Shown here: one piece after another, positions 7,962-15,635 of the stretch | Layout of the letters: each line of letters opens with the position of its first letter | How positions within the stretch are numbered: the first letter of the stretch is position 1 | Source of the DNA: a bacterium | GTDB lineage: Bacteria; UBA10199; 2-02-FULL-44-16; JAAZCA01 | Reading direction: 5' to 3' | Length of the DNA stretch: 32,766 nucleotides | Assembly: GCA_041648665.1 (NCBI GenBank) | Contig: JBAZOP010000034.1 | Coordinates: 1-32,766, forward strand | Translations under genes and position numbers: made by a program | Notes under the pieces: generated by a model | Seen by the model: the letters and a program-made list of their open reading frames with translations, nothing else | Databases searched by the model: none | What the model was told of the DNA's origin: nothing

Positions 7962-8758
7962 CGCAATCCTTTCCATGCGTCGTGCGCCATGGACACGAGG
8001 CGACGGTCGATGCCGAAGCTCCGCTCGACCTCTGCGGCGAAACCCGCATCGAGGCGCACATGGTTCTTTTCCCCTTCGCGCACGAGCCGCATCCTTCCAT
8101 CGCGCATGTAAAGCTGACCCTCGCCGGTGAGCCGCGATACGCACAGATGCCTCATCATGGGCCAGTCGAACGAGTCCATCCAGCGGCCGCGGAACACCTC
8201 GTCCGAGACCGGCTGATCGCGCAGCCTGTACCTTATCTTCCGCGCGCCGTCGCGCTCCGAGATGAGCATGAGCTGGCTCGATGCGCCGAGGCGCACCAGC
8301 CTCTGCGCACCCAACTGACCGCGCTGGACCGACTCGCCGCTCTCGGGGATCAACAGCGGCTCCTGCATCAGATAGCCCGGGTCCACGAGAAACTTGTCGC
8401 GCCCCATGCGGACCACGAGCGCACAGTGCGTATCCGCTCCGTAGGAGCGGTCGCAGAGCACGGGATAGATATCGAATCCGCTGAAGGAGAGGACCTGCCT
8501 GAAGAAGTGCGTGAGCGAGAAACACGTCCCGCCGGCGCCGAGCTCGAGATGATCCTTGAGAACGATCTCCGGCGTTCGGATGCGCTCTTCAAAGTCTGAA
8601 AACTCCGCAGCGCGCAGGACCTTGGTGAAGTTCTCGTACGGGAGCCTCGCGAACTCATGCGCCAATGCCGCGAGATGCGCCAAATCCGCCCCGGCCTCGC
8701 GCGCGCCGACGAGCCTCAGGAACTCCCGCGCCGTGTCGCTGTAGTCGCCGCGGATCAT
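7958..8758 (-). CDS. nat: Arylamine N-acetyltransferase family protein
   Basis: A 266-residue enzyme of the arylamine N-acetyltransferase fold, close to the usual family length of about 275. The catalytic triad is intact: Cys79 in GGTCFSLTHFF, His111 in GADTHCALVV and Asp126 in FLVDPGYL. An R-L-P-YENFTK motif precedes it, as in known NATs. These enzymes move an acyl group from an acyl-CoA to an amine through a Cys thioester. The substrate here is unknown; some bacterial relatives work in natural-product amide formation. The ATG at 8758 overlaps the nuclease stop (ATGA), and upstream sequence in this frame encodes shadow residues. The gene lies between a thermonuclease and DUF4416 within the coupled operon. 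No recognisable acyl carrier or synthetase accompanies it. Confidence 0.85.
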   Translation of the reverse strand: MIRGDYSDTAREFLRLVGAREAGADLAHLAALAHEFARLPYENFTKVLRAAEFSDFEERIRTPEIVLKDHLELGAGGTCFSLTHFFRQVLSFSGFDIYPVLCDRSYGADTHCALVVRMGRDKFLVDPGYLMQEPLLIPESGESVQRGQLGAQRLVRLGASSQLMLISERDGARKIRYRLRDQPVSDEVFRGRWMDSFDWPMMRHLCVSRLTGEGQLYMRDGRMRLVREGEKNHVRLDAGFAAEVERSFGIDRRLVSMAHDAWKGLR

Positions 8759-9303
8759 GATTTTTTTTGATGCTTCTTTCTCCACTTGTACGGCTCTTCG
8801 AAGGATGGCTTGGGAGAAACCTTTGCGGCCTCGAGTATCTGCAGGGCGAACTCGGGCATGCCGTTGTCGCCGAAGTGGGATATGCTTTCGTACGCAAGAC
8901 CGGCCTTGATGAGCTTTGCGCCGAGCAGCTCCCCGTCGAGCAGCACGTGCGCCAGGGTTCGGCCGTACCGGTCTTTGCCTGACCTGACGATCAGCACGCG
9001 GCCCGCTTTTTTGATCGCATCCTCCGTGAACCCCGCGGCATCCCTCCCGCCTTCCTGGTCCTTTGCTATCCCGTGCCTCGGGTGGCTTATCTCGGGAGCA
9101 TCGACTCCCAGCATGCGGATATCCTCGCCCCTGCATTCGAACGTGTCGCCGTCGTCGAAATCGATCTTCGAGATCGGGCACTCCGCGACGTCGAGCTTCC
9201 TGTAAGGCCCCTTCTTTTTCGCGGCTGCGTAGGCTGGAAGAGAGACGAGCAGGAATGCCGACGTCAAGGCCGAGCAGAAAATAATTTTGAAGGATCGCTT
9301 CAT
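8755..9303 (-). CDS. Secreted thermonuclease (SNase-like)
   Basis: A 182-residue exported nuclease with a signal peptide (hydrophobic 6-22, PAYA cleavage near residue 27). The staphylococcal-nuclease core is complete: D51-G-D53-T calcium loop, R63-MLGVD68-APE71 with the catalytic Arg, Asp and Glu, and YGR115 for the second arginine. The fold is expected to cleave DNA and RNA with calcium. The ATG at 9303 is chosen since it overlaps the upstream stop as ATGA and begins the signal peptide. The C-terminus is rich in Lys (KWRKKHQKKS). The pairing with the DUF362-ferredoxin, LOG and NAT genes is not one I recognise. Location should be periplasmic or extracellular. Confidence 0.85.
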   Translation of the reverse strand: MKRSFKIIFCSALTSAFLLVSLPAYAAAKKKGPYRKLDVAECPISKIDFDDGDTFECRGEDIRMLGVDAPEISHPRHGIAKDQEGGRDAAGFTEDAIKKAGRVLIVRSGKDRYGRTLAHVLLDGELLGAKLIKAGLAYESISHFGDNGMPEFALQILEAAKVSPKPSFEEPYKWRKKHQKKS

Positions 9304-9752
9304 GCGAATATCCTCTCGCACTCGTCGAGCGCCGCGTCCGCATCAACGACCGCCGTCACTCCCTTTATCTCCCAGGTCCCTATGCCGATGACCGGTTTCC
9401 CCGCTGCGCGAGACATGGCGATCTCGGAGAGGGTGCCGTACGCGCCGCCGATCGCGATCACGGCCTGCGCCGTGTGGGCGATGATGGCGTTCCTGGCGTA
9501 ACCCATGTTGGTCGCGATCGATATGTCGACGTAGCGGTTCGCCGAAGAGGCGTCCGCGTGCGGCACGACGCCCACCACCGTCCCCCCGGCCTTGGACGCG
9601 CCCTTGCTCGCCGCCTCCATCACGCCGGAGAGCCCTCCGGTCACCAGCACCCAGCCACGCCTCCCGATGAGCTCGCCGACCCTCTCAGCTATCTCGGCTT
9701 CCTTGAGGGATGCCTTCGACCCGCCGATCACCCCGATTATCGTCTTTCTCAT
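9300..9752 (-). CDS. TIGR00725/LOG-like Rossmann-fold protein
   Basis: A 150-residue protein of the TIGR00725 family, related to the lysine-decarboxylase-like LOG proteins. It has an early IGVIGGSKAS strand-turn, a TGGLSGVMEAASKGA segment that forms the first nucleotide-binding loop, and a conserved GGAYGTLSE motif, the counterpart of the PGGxGTxxE signature. Small stand-alone members may bind or cleave nucleoside monophosphates, but the activity of the short TIGR00725 form is not known to me. The ATG at 9752 is preceded by a GGAGGG element and overlaps the upstream stop in ATGA. It is the second gene of the coupled operon. Confidence 0.8.
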   Translation of the reverse strand: MRKTIIGVIGGSKASLKEAEIAERVGELIGRRGWVLVTGGLSGVMEAASKGASKAGGTVVGVVPHADASSANRYVDISIATNMGYARNAIIAHTAQAVIAIGGAYGTLSEIAMSRAAGKPVIGIGTWEIKGVTAVVDADAALDECERIFA

Positions 9753-10927
9753 CTTCCCTCCGCATCCAGTCTTTTGTCCGCAAGCGCGCGCCATATCCTA
9801 AGAGGGATGCTCCGCCTTATGTCAATCGCCTTGTGCGGGCACGCCTCGTGGCAGCAGAAACACTCTATGCACCTGCGCTTCGCTATCTTCGGCGCGCGTG
9901 ACTCGTCGGGCCAGTCTATCGCCGCCACGGGGCACGATCGGACGCACAGCCCGCAGAGGAGACACCTTGCGCGCGATATACTCGGCTCCGCCTTCAGGCG
10001 TTTCCATATGATCCTCGTGACGAAGTGGGATATCCGCCAGTCGCGCACCCCCCTGACGTAGGTCGCCGGCAAAAGGAAACCGGCCGGCCTCAGCGCGTCG
10101 ATCGGGTCTCCCACTGCGGCGGCTCCGTCGCACTCGCGCCATAACCCCAGAGAGACCGCGGCCCTGACGGTGTCCACCTCCATGGGCGCCACTCCCACGA
10201 GCACGCAGCATGCCCAGTCCACCGCGTGCATGTTTACGCCGGCGGCTATGACTCCGAGATTCTTGAGGGGCCCGCCCGAGGGACCGTTGCCCTCCATCGC
10301 TACCACGCCGTCTATGATGCTGAGCGCTGGCTTCACGGCCTCCGCGAGCCTGACGCACATCTCTGAGAACTCGTACGGCTTCGGGTTCTTCGCGTGAAGC
10401 GCCGACTTCTGAAGCCCGCATATGCAGCCGTACATGTTTTTCACGGCCAGCGTCATCACCGTGAGGCTGTGGGTCTTGAGCTTGGGAAGATTCACGATGA
10501 CGTCGGCGGCCAGGGGGACCTTTGATATGAGGAAGCCCGCGCGCTCATCGCTGCCCGCCGCTTCGAAGGGTTTCTCTATCAGCCCCTCGCGCCTGCAGGC
10601 CTCCCTGATGCCCGTGACCTCCCAGACCTGATCCCTCGGATGCACGCCGTTCGAGCTGTCGCCCACCCACACCTCTGCTCCGGCCTTCTTGAATATCCTG
10701 CCGGCTGCAGCGACGAACTCGGGATGCGTGGTCGTCGCCATCGAGACCGCGAACGCGCCGAGCATGTTGGGCTTGAGCAAAACTCTCTTTCCGCGCACCG
10801 CCGCGAGATCGAACCCGGCTGCGTCGATCGCCCTGCGGATAGAGGCCTCCAGAGAGATCGGCTCGTAATCCCTCTGCCCTATGAACGCCACTTTGTGCTG
10901 CATGCGCCCGATAATGCCCTGCTGCAT
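9749..10927 (-). CDS. DUF362 domain protein with two [4Fe-4S] ferredoxin clusters
   Basis: A 392-residue protein with an N-terminal DUF362 domain (VLLKPNMLG, VWVGDSSNG, VNLPKLKTHSLTVMTLAVKNMYGC) and a C-terminal ferredoxin module. Two perfect cluster motifs, C-x2-C-x2-C-x3-C-P, occur as CLLCGLCVRSCP and CIECFCCHEACP. DUF362-ferredoxin fusions are common in anaerobic or facultative lineages; their reaction is not established. The start is uncertain: ATG at 10927 or at 10903, neither with a clear Shine-Dalgarno element; a TTG at 10939 is less likely. It begins 20 bases after purC on the same strand and leads the ATGA-linked series. Cytoplasmic location is expected, as no signal peptide is seen. 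Confidence 0.85.
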   Translation of the reverse strand: MQQGIIGRMQHKVAFIGQRDYEPISLEASIRRAIDAAGFDLAAVRGKRVLLKPNMLGAFAVSMATTTHPEFVAAAGRIFKKAGAEVWVGDSSNGVHPRDQVWEVTGIREACRREGLIEKPFEAAGSDERAGFLISKVPLAADVIVNLPKLKTHSLTVMTLAVKNMYGCICGLQKSALHAKNPKPYEFSEMCVRLAEAVKPALSIIDGVVAMEGNGPSGGPLKNLGVIAAGVNMHAVDWACCVLVGVAPMEVDTVRAAVSLGLWRECDGAAAVGDPIDALRPAGFLLPATYVRGVRDWRISHFVTRIIWKRLKAEPSISRARCLLCGLCVRSCPVAAIDWPDESRAPKIAKRRCIECFCCHEACPHKAIDIRRSIPLRIWRALADKRLDAEGR

Positions 10928-10947
10928 CGCAGAATACAAGCGATCAA

Positions 10948-11826
10948 CTAGGAGGTGAGAAGTCTGAGGGCCTCGGAGTATTTCTCGGCGGTCTTTGCCA
11001 CCACTTCGGGCGGGAGCTCGGGCGCGGGCGGCTTTTTGTCCCAGCCGCTGGCCACGAGCCAGTCGCGCACGTACTGCTTGTCGAAGGATGGCTGCGCGCG
11101 CCCCGGGGCATAGCCGGCCACGGGCCAGAAACGCGAGGAGTCCGGGGTGAGGACCTCATCGATGAGGATGAGCTTATCGCCCAGGATGCCGAACTCGAAC
11201 TTGGTGTCCGCGATGATGATCCCGCGCTCGCGCGCGTAGGCCGCAGACTCCTCGTAGATGCGGATCGATACGTCGCGAACGCGCCCTGCCAGATCGCGGC
11301 CTATGAGCTTTGCGGCCTTTTCAAATGAGATATTCTCGTCGTGCAGCCCGATCTCCGCCTTTGTGGATGGAGTGAATATGGTCTCAGGAAGCTTGTCCGA
11401 CTCCTTGAGCCCCTTCGGCAGTTCCATGCCGCAGATCGCGCCCGTCCTCTGATAGTCCTTCCAGCCGGAGCCGGAGATGTAGCCGCGCACGATCGCCTCG
11501 ACCGGCAGGGAGCAGGCCTTCTTCACCACCATGGCGCGCTCGCCTATCCTGTGCACCCATTCCTTGTCCTTGACCACGTCCGAGAGCGTGCGCCCGCTCA
11601 CGTGGTTTGGAATGATGGAGCGGGTGCGATCGAACCAAAATCGCGACATGTTCGTGAGTATCTCTCCCTTGCGCGGGATAGGAGTCGGCAGCACAACGTC
11701 GAAGGTGGAGATGCGGTCGGTGGCGATGATGAGCAGCTCGTCGCCCAGATCGTAGATGTCGCGGACCTTGCCTCGCGCCTTGAGTTTCAAACCCGGAATC
11801 TCGGTCTTCACGAGCACGTCTGCCAT
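10948..11826 (-). CDS. purC: Phosphoribosylaminoimidazole-succinocarboxamide synthase
   Basis: A 292-residue SAICAR synthase, the ATP-dependent enzyme that joins aspartate to CAIR in purine synthesis. Recognised features are GKVRDIYDLGDELLIIATDRIS with the ATP-binding glycines, a PLPTPIPRKG/LTNMS segment, VEAIVRGYISGSGWKDY, and the C-terminal FEFGI and DEVLTPDSSRFW motifs that bind substrate and metal. Its length matches the long form (about 300 residues, as in yeast Ade1) rather than the short 237-residue bacterial form. A near-ideal AAGGAGAT element stands seven bases before the ATG. It follows a tRNA gene by 20 bases on the same strand, and precedes the DUF362 operon. Confidence 0.95.
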   Translation of the reverse strand: MADVLVKTEIPGLKLKARGKVRDIYDLGDELLIIATDRISTFDVVLPTPIPRKGEILTNMSRFWFDRTRSIIPNHVSGRTLSDVVKDKEWVHRIGERAMVVKKACSLPVEAIVRGYISGSGWKDYQRTGAICGMELPKGLKESDKLPETIFTPSTKAEIGLHDENISFEKAAKLIGRDLAGRVRDVSIRIYEESAAYARERGIIIADTKFEFGILGDKLILIDEVLTPDSSRFWPVAGYAPGRAQPSFDKQYVRDWLVASGWDKKPPAPELPPEVVAKTAEKYSEALRLLTS

Positions 11827-11846
11827 ATGGATCTCCTTTATCTCTG

Positions 11847-11919
11847 CGCGCCATGAGGGACTCGAACCCCCGACCCCCTGGTTCGAAGCCAGGTGCTCTA
11901 TCCACTGAGCTAATGGCGC
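11847..11919 (-). tRNA. tRNA-Arg (anticodon TCG)
   Basis: A complete 73-base cloverleaf reads on the minus strand. The acceptor stem GCGCCAT pairs with ATGGCGC, the anticodon stem CCTGG/CCAGG holds the loop CTTCGAA, giving anticodon TCG for CGA-type arginine codons. The T-arm GGGGG-TTCGAGT-CCCTC has one G-T pair, the variable loop is GGGTC, and the discriminator base is G. The CCA tail is not encoded. It lies between a terminator at 11926-11955 and purC. Confidence 0.97.
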
Positions 11920-11925
11920 AAACTA

Positions 11926-11955
11926 AAGGCCCCTGCGCTATACAGCAGGGGCCTT
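11926..11955 (-). terminator. Intrinsic terminator of the cysteine-rich lipoprotein gene
   Basis: A perfect 11-bp stem, AAGGCCCCTGC at 11926-11936 and GCAGGGGCCTT at 11945-11955, encloses an eight-base loop. It lies 26 bases after the lipoprotein stop at 11982 and seven bases before the 5' end of the tRNA on the same strand. The downstream T-run is short (TTTAGTTT on the minus strand). Most likely it separates the lipoprotein transcript from the tRNA-purC unit. Confidence 0.75.
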
Positions 11956-11981
11956 GAAGGTTCCACAAAAATCATACGCCA

Positions 11982-12458
11982 TCAGCAGGTGCATTCGAGC
12001 GTACAGCCTCCCGTCGCATCCTCCACAAGCGTGCAGGTCAAATTCTGGCCACCGCAGACCGCTGTGATCTGACCTCCACAGGTATTCGGAGTAATCCCCG
12101 TGCTCACGACATTGGTGCACTCGCCGAAAGTCGTCATGTTCACCGTAAACGTCGTGAGATCAGCCGACGCCGTCATAGTGCCGGTAAATACCGAACTATC
12201 GGCGGCAGTGCAGGTTGTCCAGGTAAGCGTGCTCTCCGCAAGATCCACCACCACGTTGCCCGAGACCGGGCAGGGGCAATCGGTTTGAACCTGGGTGATG
12301 CACTGTTGAATCGTCGCATCCTCTATTATCGTTCCAAACGAATCGAATGACCGGATGGCCGCTTCTTCCGCAGCAGTGCAGTCCGTGCTGCTGCTTCCTC
12401 CGCAGCCGATAAAGGAAGCCATGCAAAGCAGCATTGCAACGATCGCGATCCTCTTCAT
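11982..12458 (-). CDS. Cysteine-rich small lipoprotein
   Basis: A 158-residue lipoprotein with a short signal and lipobox FIGC (Cys19). The ATG at 12458 is preceded by GGAGGGGG and is preferred over the upstream in-frame start at 12512, which lies in the queF terminus. The mature chain is unusually rich in cysteine: 12 residues besides the lipidated one, in words such as DCPCP, TTC, NTCGGQ, GGQNLTC and the terminal CTLECTC. The rest is Thr/Ser/Val-rich and suggests beta strands. Many disulfides would stabilise a periplasmic or surface domain. No family is recognised. A promoter candidate lies just upstream and a terminator just downstream, so it is probably a single-gene unit. Confidence 0.8.
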   Translation of the reverse strand: MKRIAIVAMLLCMASFIGCGGSSSTDCTAAEEAAIRSFDSFGTIIEDATIQQCITQVQTDCPCPVSGNVVVDLAESTLTWTTCTAADSSVFTGTMTASADLTTFTVNMTTFGECTNVVSTGITPNTCGGQITAVCGGQNLTCTLVEDATGGCTLECTC

Positions 12459-12483
12459 ACCCCCTCCTTTGTCAGTTTTTTCA

Positions 12484-12512
12484 GTTTTAAGCCCTGCGGA
12501 ATCTTCTGTCAA
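12484..12512 (-). promoter_or_regulatory. Sigma70-type promoter candidate for the cysteine-rich lipoprotein
   Basis: On the minus strand, TTGACA (12507-12512) is separated by 17 bases from TAAAAC (12484-12489). The expected start is near 12478, 20 bases before the ATG, and that leader holds GGAGGGGG. It overlaps the 3' end of queF. The -35 box is perfect and the -10 box matches four of six positions. Confidence 0.5.
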
Positions 12513-12868
12513 TCACGGTTTCCGTAGGCCGCGGTGACCGTTGTGGCGATCCCGCCCCTGACGTTGAAATGCGCCTTCACCTCGATCCAGCGCGGCGATA
12601 TCTTCGCCACGATATCGTTGAGGATTTGGTTGGTCACCGCCTCGTGGTATGCGCCCTCGTCGCGATAGCTCCACAGGTACAATTTCAGAGACTTGAGCTC
12701 CACACAGAGCTTCGCGGGGACATATCTTATAATGATGCGGGCGAAGTCCGGCTGCCCGGTCATGGGGCAGAGGCAGGTGAACTCCGGGCAATCCATCTCG
12801 ATCTCGTAGGGACGCTCGGAGTTCGGATTGGGAAACACCGCCAGTTCTTTTGAAGGCTCAGTAGGCAT
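12509..12868 (-). CDS. queF: NADPH-dependent 7-cyano-7-deazaguanine reductase
   Basis: A 119-residue short-form QueF, the enzyme that reduces preQ0 to preQ1 in queuosine synthesis. The catalytic cysteine is Cys34 in EFTCLCPMTGQPDFA, with Asp41 as the acid residue. The family signature E-L-K-S-L-K-L-Y at 57-64 follows, then the FNVRGGI strand near the C-terminus. QueF is a tunnelling-fold enzyme, cytoplasmic and homomultimeric. Length fits the unimodular form. The start at 12868 has only a weak ribosome-binding sequence and lies four bases after the stop of the large lipoprotein gene on the same strand, so it is probably translated by coupling. No other queuosine gene is in the window. Confidence 0.93.
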   Translation of the reverse strand: MPTEPSKELAVFPNPNSERPYEIEMDCPEFTCLCPMTGQPDFARIIIRYVPAKLCVELKSLKLYLWSYRDEGAYHEAVTNQILNDIVAKISPRWIEVKAHFNVRGGIATTVTAAYGNRD

Positions 12869-12872
12869 ATTT

Positions 12873-14558
12873 TTACCAGATGCAGCTCTCCGGCTCCGTG
12901 GCCACCAGATCGTTGTACTCGGTGAACGTCCCTTCCTTTATGAGCCCCCCCTCGAACTCCACGGTGTAAATCCGCCAGTACTCGTAGGAGTTGGGGTTCG
13001 CCGACGGGATCTCGAAGGTCTTGCCTATGCCAGCGCCCTGCACCGACACGACGGCCCTCACCGGGTTGCCCTCCAGGTCCACGCTCTCCTGATTGATCAG
13101 CCCGTCGCCGGCGAATTTCGGAACGTAGAAGCAGTATAAGCCGTCGAACACGGCGGGCATAACGGTCGTGACCTCCGGGCCGTAAGAGAAGCGGTCGTCC
13201 GTATCAAGAGCTATGTACGGAGCGGTGGCGAGCGCGCCCTGGTCGTTATAGAAGATGTGGACGTTCTCGCTGCGCGTGTGGCTGTCTATGTCGCGAGGAT
13301 CCTTGCCCCAGGTGAGGGTCGTGGTGAGAAGCGGGCTGTCGAACACGAAATCGCCGATGGAGTAGCAGCCGTTGGCAGGGCACGAGTCCACGGGAAACGA
13401 GACGTTCACGTCGGGCGACGTCCCTGTGATGTAGTCGGCGACCTCTATCCATCGAGTGCTGTCGCCGACCCTGCATGTGTAGCCCAGCCCCACGGGTGCC
13501 GGCACGCAGAAGTTTCCCGCCTCCGCTATCTGCGACTCCGTCCTCCATCCTGCGCCTATGCAGCCGGCGGTGACCAGATTGCCCGCGATCTCCACCGGCT
13601 CGCCGGAGACGTTGCCGGTGAGGCAGGCGCTCTGTTTGAATTCCCCGGCGTGAATCCAGCTTATGTGGTCGACCTCGCCCTGATAATACTGGTTCGCGCC
13701 CGCAACACCCGGCGGCGTGCCCCCGCAATTTTTCGTAAACTGGCCCGTGTTGTATTCGTTCCATTCGGCGGTGTCGGTTGCAAACCTCCAGCCCGGCAGG
13801 GAAGCCGGTTTCGCCTGACACTCAGACGAAGCGCCGTAGACGGGGATGCGCACCGTAACCGTCTTGCCCGCGCACACGGAGAGGGGCACCCCGTTCTGAT
13901 CGCAATATATCTCCATGAGCGCGCTCGACACCGATATGCCCCTGGTGAGGCCATCGACCTTGAGCGAGAGGAACGAATTGGGCGCCTCGTCCGGCATCTC
14001 GACCGCAGAGACGTCGATGGGCGTGAACGAGCAGTTGATCGTGCCTGAGACCGCCACGCCGCTCGCGTCGCACAACTCGCTCGCATCGAACGTGAGACTG
14101 GAGCCGGTGTTCGCGGGGTCCAGAGCCTCTCCGCCCGTCTCAGCGTCAGGGACCGCCACCGGCTCGCCGCGGGCGGCTAGGACCGTGGGCGTGATCGGCG
14201 TCAGAGACTTGGCTATGACGAGTATCTCGCGGCACTTCTCCACGTAGCCCGTTGCGTTGAAGCAGAACACCCGGGAGGCCGCCTCGATACCCGACGCCGT
14301 GTACCAACCCTGGGTATTGGCGGTGGCGATGAGTGCGCCGTCGAGGGTGACCGTGGCGCCGACGGTGATGCCCACATCGCTCTCGTCGACTACGCTGCCC
14401 TGTATGCAGCCCATGGTCGCACCGCCGCAGATGTCGTCGTCCACGCCGGCGCCGCCCCCTCCACCGCCGCCGTTGTCGTCAGTGGTCGTCTTGCAGGTGA
14501 AGAAGAGGGCCGAGAACAGGATTATGACCGCGGCCGTGATTAATTTGCGAAATCCCAT
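12873..14558 (-). CDS. Large glycine-linker surface lipoprotein
   Basis: A 561-residue probable lipoprotein. The ATG at 14558 starts a signal sequence ending at Cys22 (LFFTC); the lipobox is not canonical. A DDNGGGGGGGAG linker follows, a common tether in outer-surface lipoproteins. Residues about 50-120 look like a carboxypeptidase-regulatory (beta-sandwich) domain (GCIQGSVVDESDVGITVGATVTLDG). The remainder is beta-rich with many Cys pairs (CSF, CDQNGVPLSVC, CPANGCYS) and a WIHAGEF word. The frame runs open to 15005 but that part is antisense shadow of the deaminase gene. It begins two bases after the deaminase stop and precedes queF. The ligand or activity is not recognised. Confidence 0.75.
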   Translation of the reverse strand: MGFRKLITAAVIILFSALFFTCKTTTDDNGGGGGGGAGVDDDICGGATMGCIQGSVVDESDVGITVGATVTLDGALIATANTQGWYTASGIEAASRVFCFNATGYVEKCREILVIAKSLTPITPTVLAARGEPVAVPDAETGGEALDPANTGSSLTFDASELCDASGVAVSGTINCSFTPIDVSAVEMPDEAPNSFLSLKVDGLTRGISVSSALMEIYCDQNGVPLSVCAGKTVTVRIPVYGASSECQAKPASLPGWRFATDTAEWNEYNTGQFTKNCGGTPPGVAGANQYYQGEVDHISWIHAGEFKQSACLTGNVSGEPVEIAGNLVTAGCIGAGWRTESQIAEAGNFCVPAPVGLGYTCRVGDSTRWIEVADYITGTSPDVNVSFPVDSCPANGCYSIGDFVFDSPLLTTTLTWGKDPRDIDSHTRSENVHIFYNDQGALATAPYIALDTDDRFSYGPEVTTVMPAVFDGLYCFYVPKFAGDGLINQESVDLEGNPVRAVVSVQGAGIGKTFEIPSANPNSYEYWRIYTVEFEGGLIKEGTFTEYNDLVATEPESCIW

Positions 14559-14560
14559 AA

Positions 14561-15568
14561 TTATTTGATCGGCGCGTCCACCTGCCGGGCGATCACGCCC
14601 GCCTCGGAGAGGAGCCGCAGCGGCACCTCGGCGATGGTGTAGGCCTTGTCGTAGACTACCTCCGCAAGCCCGGAGTTGATGATCATCTTGGTGCAGATGA
14701 GGCACGGCGAATAGGTGGTGTAGATCGTGCCGCCCTTGATGGAGACCCCGTGGTACGCGGCCTGGACGATGGCGTTCTCCTCGGCGTGAGAGCAGAGGCA
14801 TTCGTCCAGTTTCTCGCCCGAGGCGCCGAAGCGGTTGCAGCGCGGACAGCCGCCCTCGTTGCAGTTTTTGATCCCGCGCGGAGTGCCGTTGTAGCCCGTG
14901 GATATGATGCGGCGGTCTCTCACGATCACGGCCGCGATCTTGCGCTTGATGCAGTTCCCGCGCAGGGCTACGACCTTGGCGATGTTCATGAAGTACTCGT
15001 CCCACGAGAGGCGCTTGCTGTCCGCGGCGAGAGCCTGGACCACCTGGCGCACCTGCTCCTTGAGCTCATCGACCGTGCCGTTGTTGAAGACGACCGCGTC
15101 CGCCATGGCCGCGGTGCGATTGAGCTGCTGCGTGGTCGGATCGGGCGTCGACGCCTCGCGCGCCTCGTACTCCAAAAACTGCTCGTACGTGGAGGGGTCG
15201 CTCTCGCGGCCGCGCGATTTCATGCGCGCGAAACGCACCTCGGGGTCCGCCTCGATGGATATCAGATGAAAATCGCGGCGGCGCCTGAGCACCTCCACCT
15301 CGAACGGGTTCCTTATGGAGTCCACGATCGCATGCGCCTCGGGCGACAGCTTCGCCAGCGTCCTCTCGGCCAGCGCGCCGGCCCCGTGGGCGGCCCTCAT
15401 CTCGTTGCCGATCTCGATGAGCGCCTCGCGCGTGACCTTCTTGCCGCGGTCCGTGAGCTCGTCGCGCAGGATATCCGAGAGCGAGTGATACTCGTAGCCG
15501 CTGTCGGTGAGGAAGCGCGCCACCTCTCCCTTGCCCGAACAGTTCTTCCCTGTGAGCCCTATGATCAT
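14561..15568 (-). CDS. Fused nucleoside/nucleotide-kinase-like and dCMP deaminase protein
   Basis: A 335-residue two-domain protein. Residues 1-180 form a P-loop kinase-like domain with GLTGKNCSGKGE at 4-15, a DSIRNPFE switch-like strand and an R-rich lid. Residues 186-335 form a dCMP/cytidine deaminase domain: His261-AEE with the catalytic Glu, and Cys289-x2-Cys292 (SPCLICTK) to hold zinc. A further cysteine and histidine set (CNEGGCPRC, CLC) may bind a second metal. dCMP deaminase makes dUMP for thymidylate synthesis; the kinase-like part may bind a nucleotide or be regulatory. I know similar fusions in fungal Dcd1-type proteins. The start has no Shine-Dalgarno element and sits eight bases after a -10-like box (see promoter). 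It lies next to the ABC operon on the other strand. Confidence 0.88.
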   Translation of the reverse strand: MIIGLTGKNCSGKGEVARFLTDSGYEYHSLSDILRDELTDRGKKVTREALIEIGNEMRAAHGAGALAERTLAKLSPEAHAIVDSIRNPFEVEVLRRRRDFHLISIEADPEVRFARMKSRGRESDPSTYEQFLEYEAREASTPDPTTQQLNRTAAMADAVVFNNGTVDELKEQVRQVVQALAADSKRLSWDEYFMNIAKVVALRGNCIKRKIAAVIVRDRRIISTGYNGTPRGIKNCNEGGCPRCNRFGASGEKLDECLCSHAEENAIVQAAYHGVSIKGGTIYTTYSPCLICTKMIINSGLAEVVYDKAYTIAEVPLRLLSEAGVIARQVDAPIK

Positions 15569-15576
15569 GGACGGCC

Positions 15577-15605
15577 GATCTATCAGAAAGAGACGTGCTT
15601 GACAA
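15577..15605 (-). promoter_or_regulatory. Minus-strand promoter of the kinase-dCMP deaminase gene, leaderless type
   Basis: On the minus strand, TTGTCA (15600-15605) is followed after 17 bases by TAGATC (15577-15582), and the start ATG follows after eight bases. A start of transcription seven or so bases after the -10 box would fall at or next to the ATG, and no Shine-Dalgarno element is present. The -35 box matches five of six positions, while the -10 box matches only three. It overlaps the plus-strand -35 box. Confidence 0.45.
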
Positions 15606-15626
15606 CCGGTAAGCCTTGTCTAGAAT
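15599..15626 (+). promoter_or_regulatory. Plus-strand promoter of the exporter operon, leaderless type
   Basis: TTGACA (15599-15604) is a perfect -35 box, separated by 16 bases from TAGAAT (15621-15626), five of six for a -10 box. The ATG of the ATPase gene at 15636 stands nine bases after the -10 box, so transcription would start at about the first codon. No Shine-Dalgarno element exists. Confidence 0.65.
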
Positions 15627-15635
15627 TCGTCCGCC

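Noticed and set aside
7962..8525. Upstream extension of the DUF4416 frame
   Set aside because: This part is an out-of-frame reading of the N-acetyltransferase gene; family homology starts at the ATG at 7961.
14559..15005. Upstream extension of the large lipoprotein frame
   Set aside because: It overlaps the deaminase domain coding region, and a signal peptide begins at 14558.
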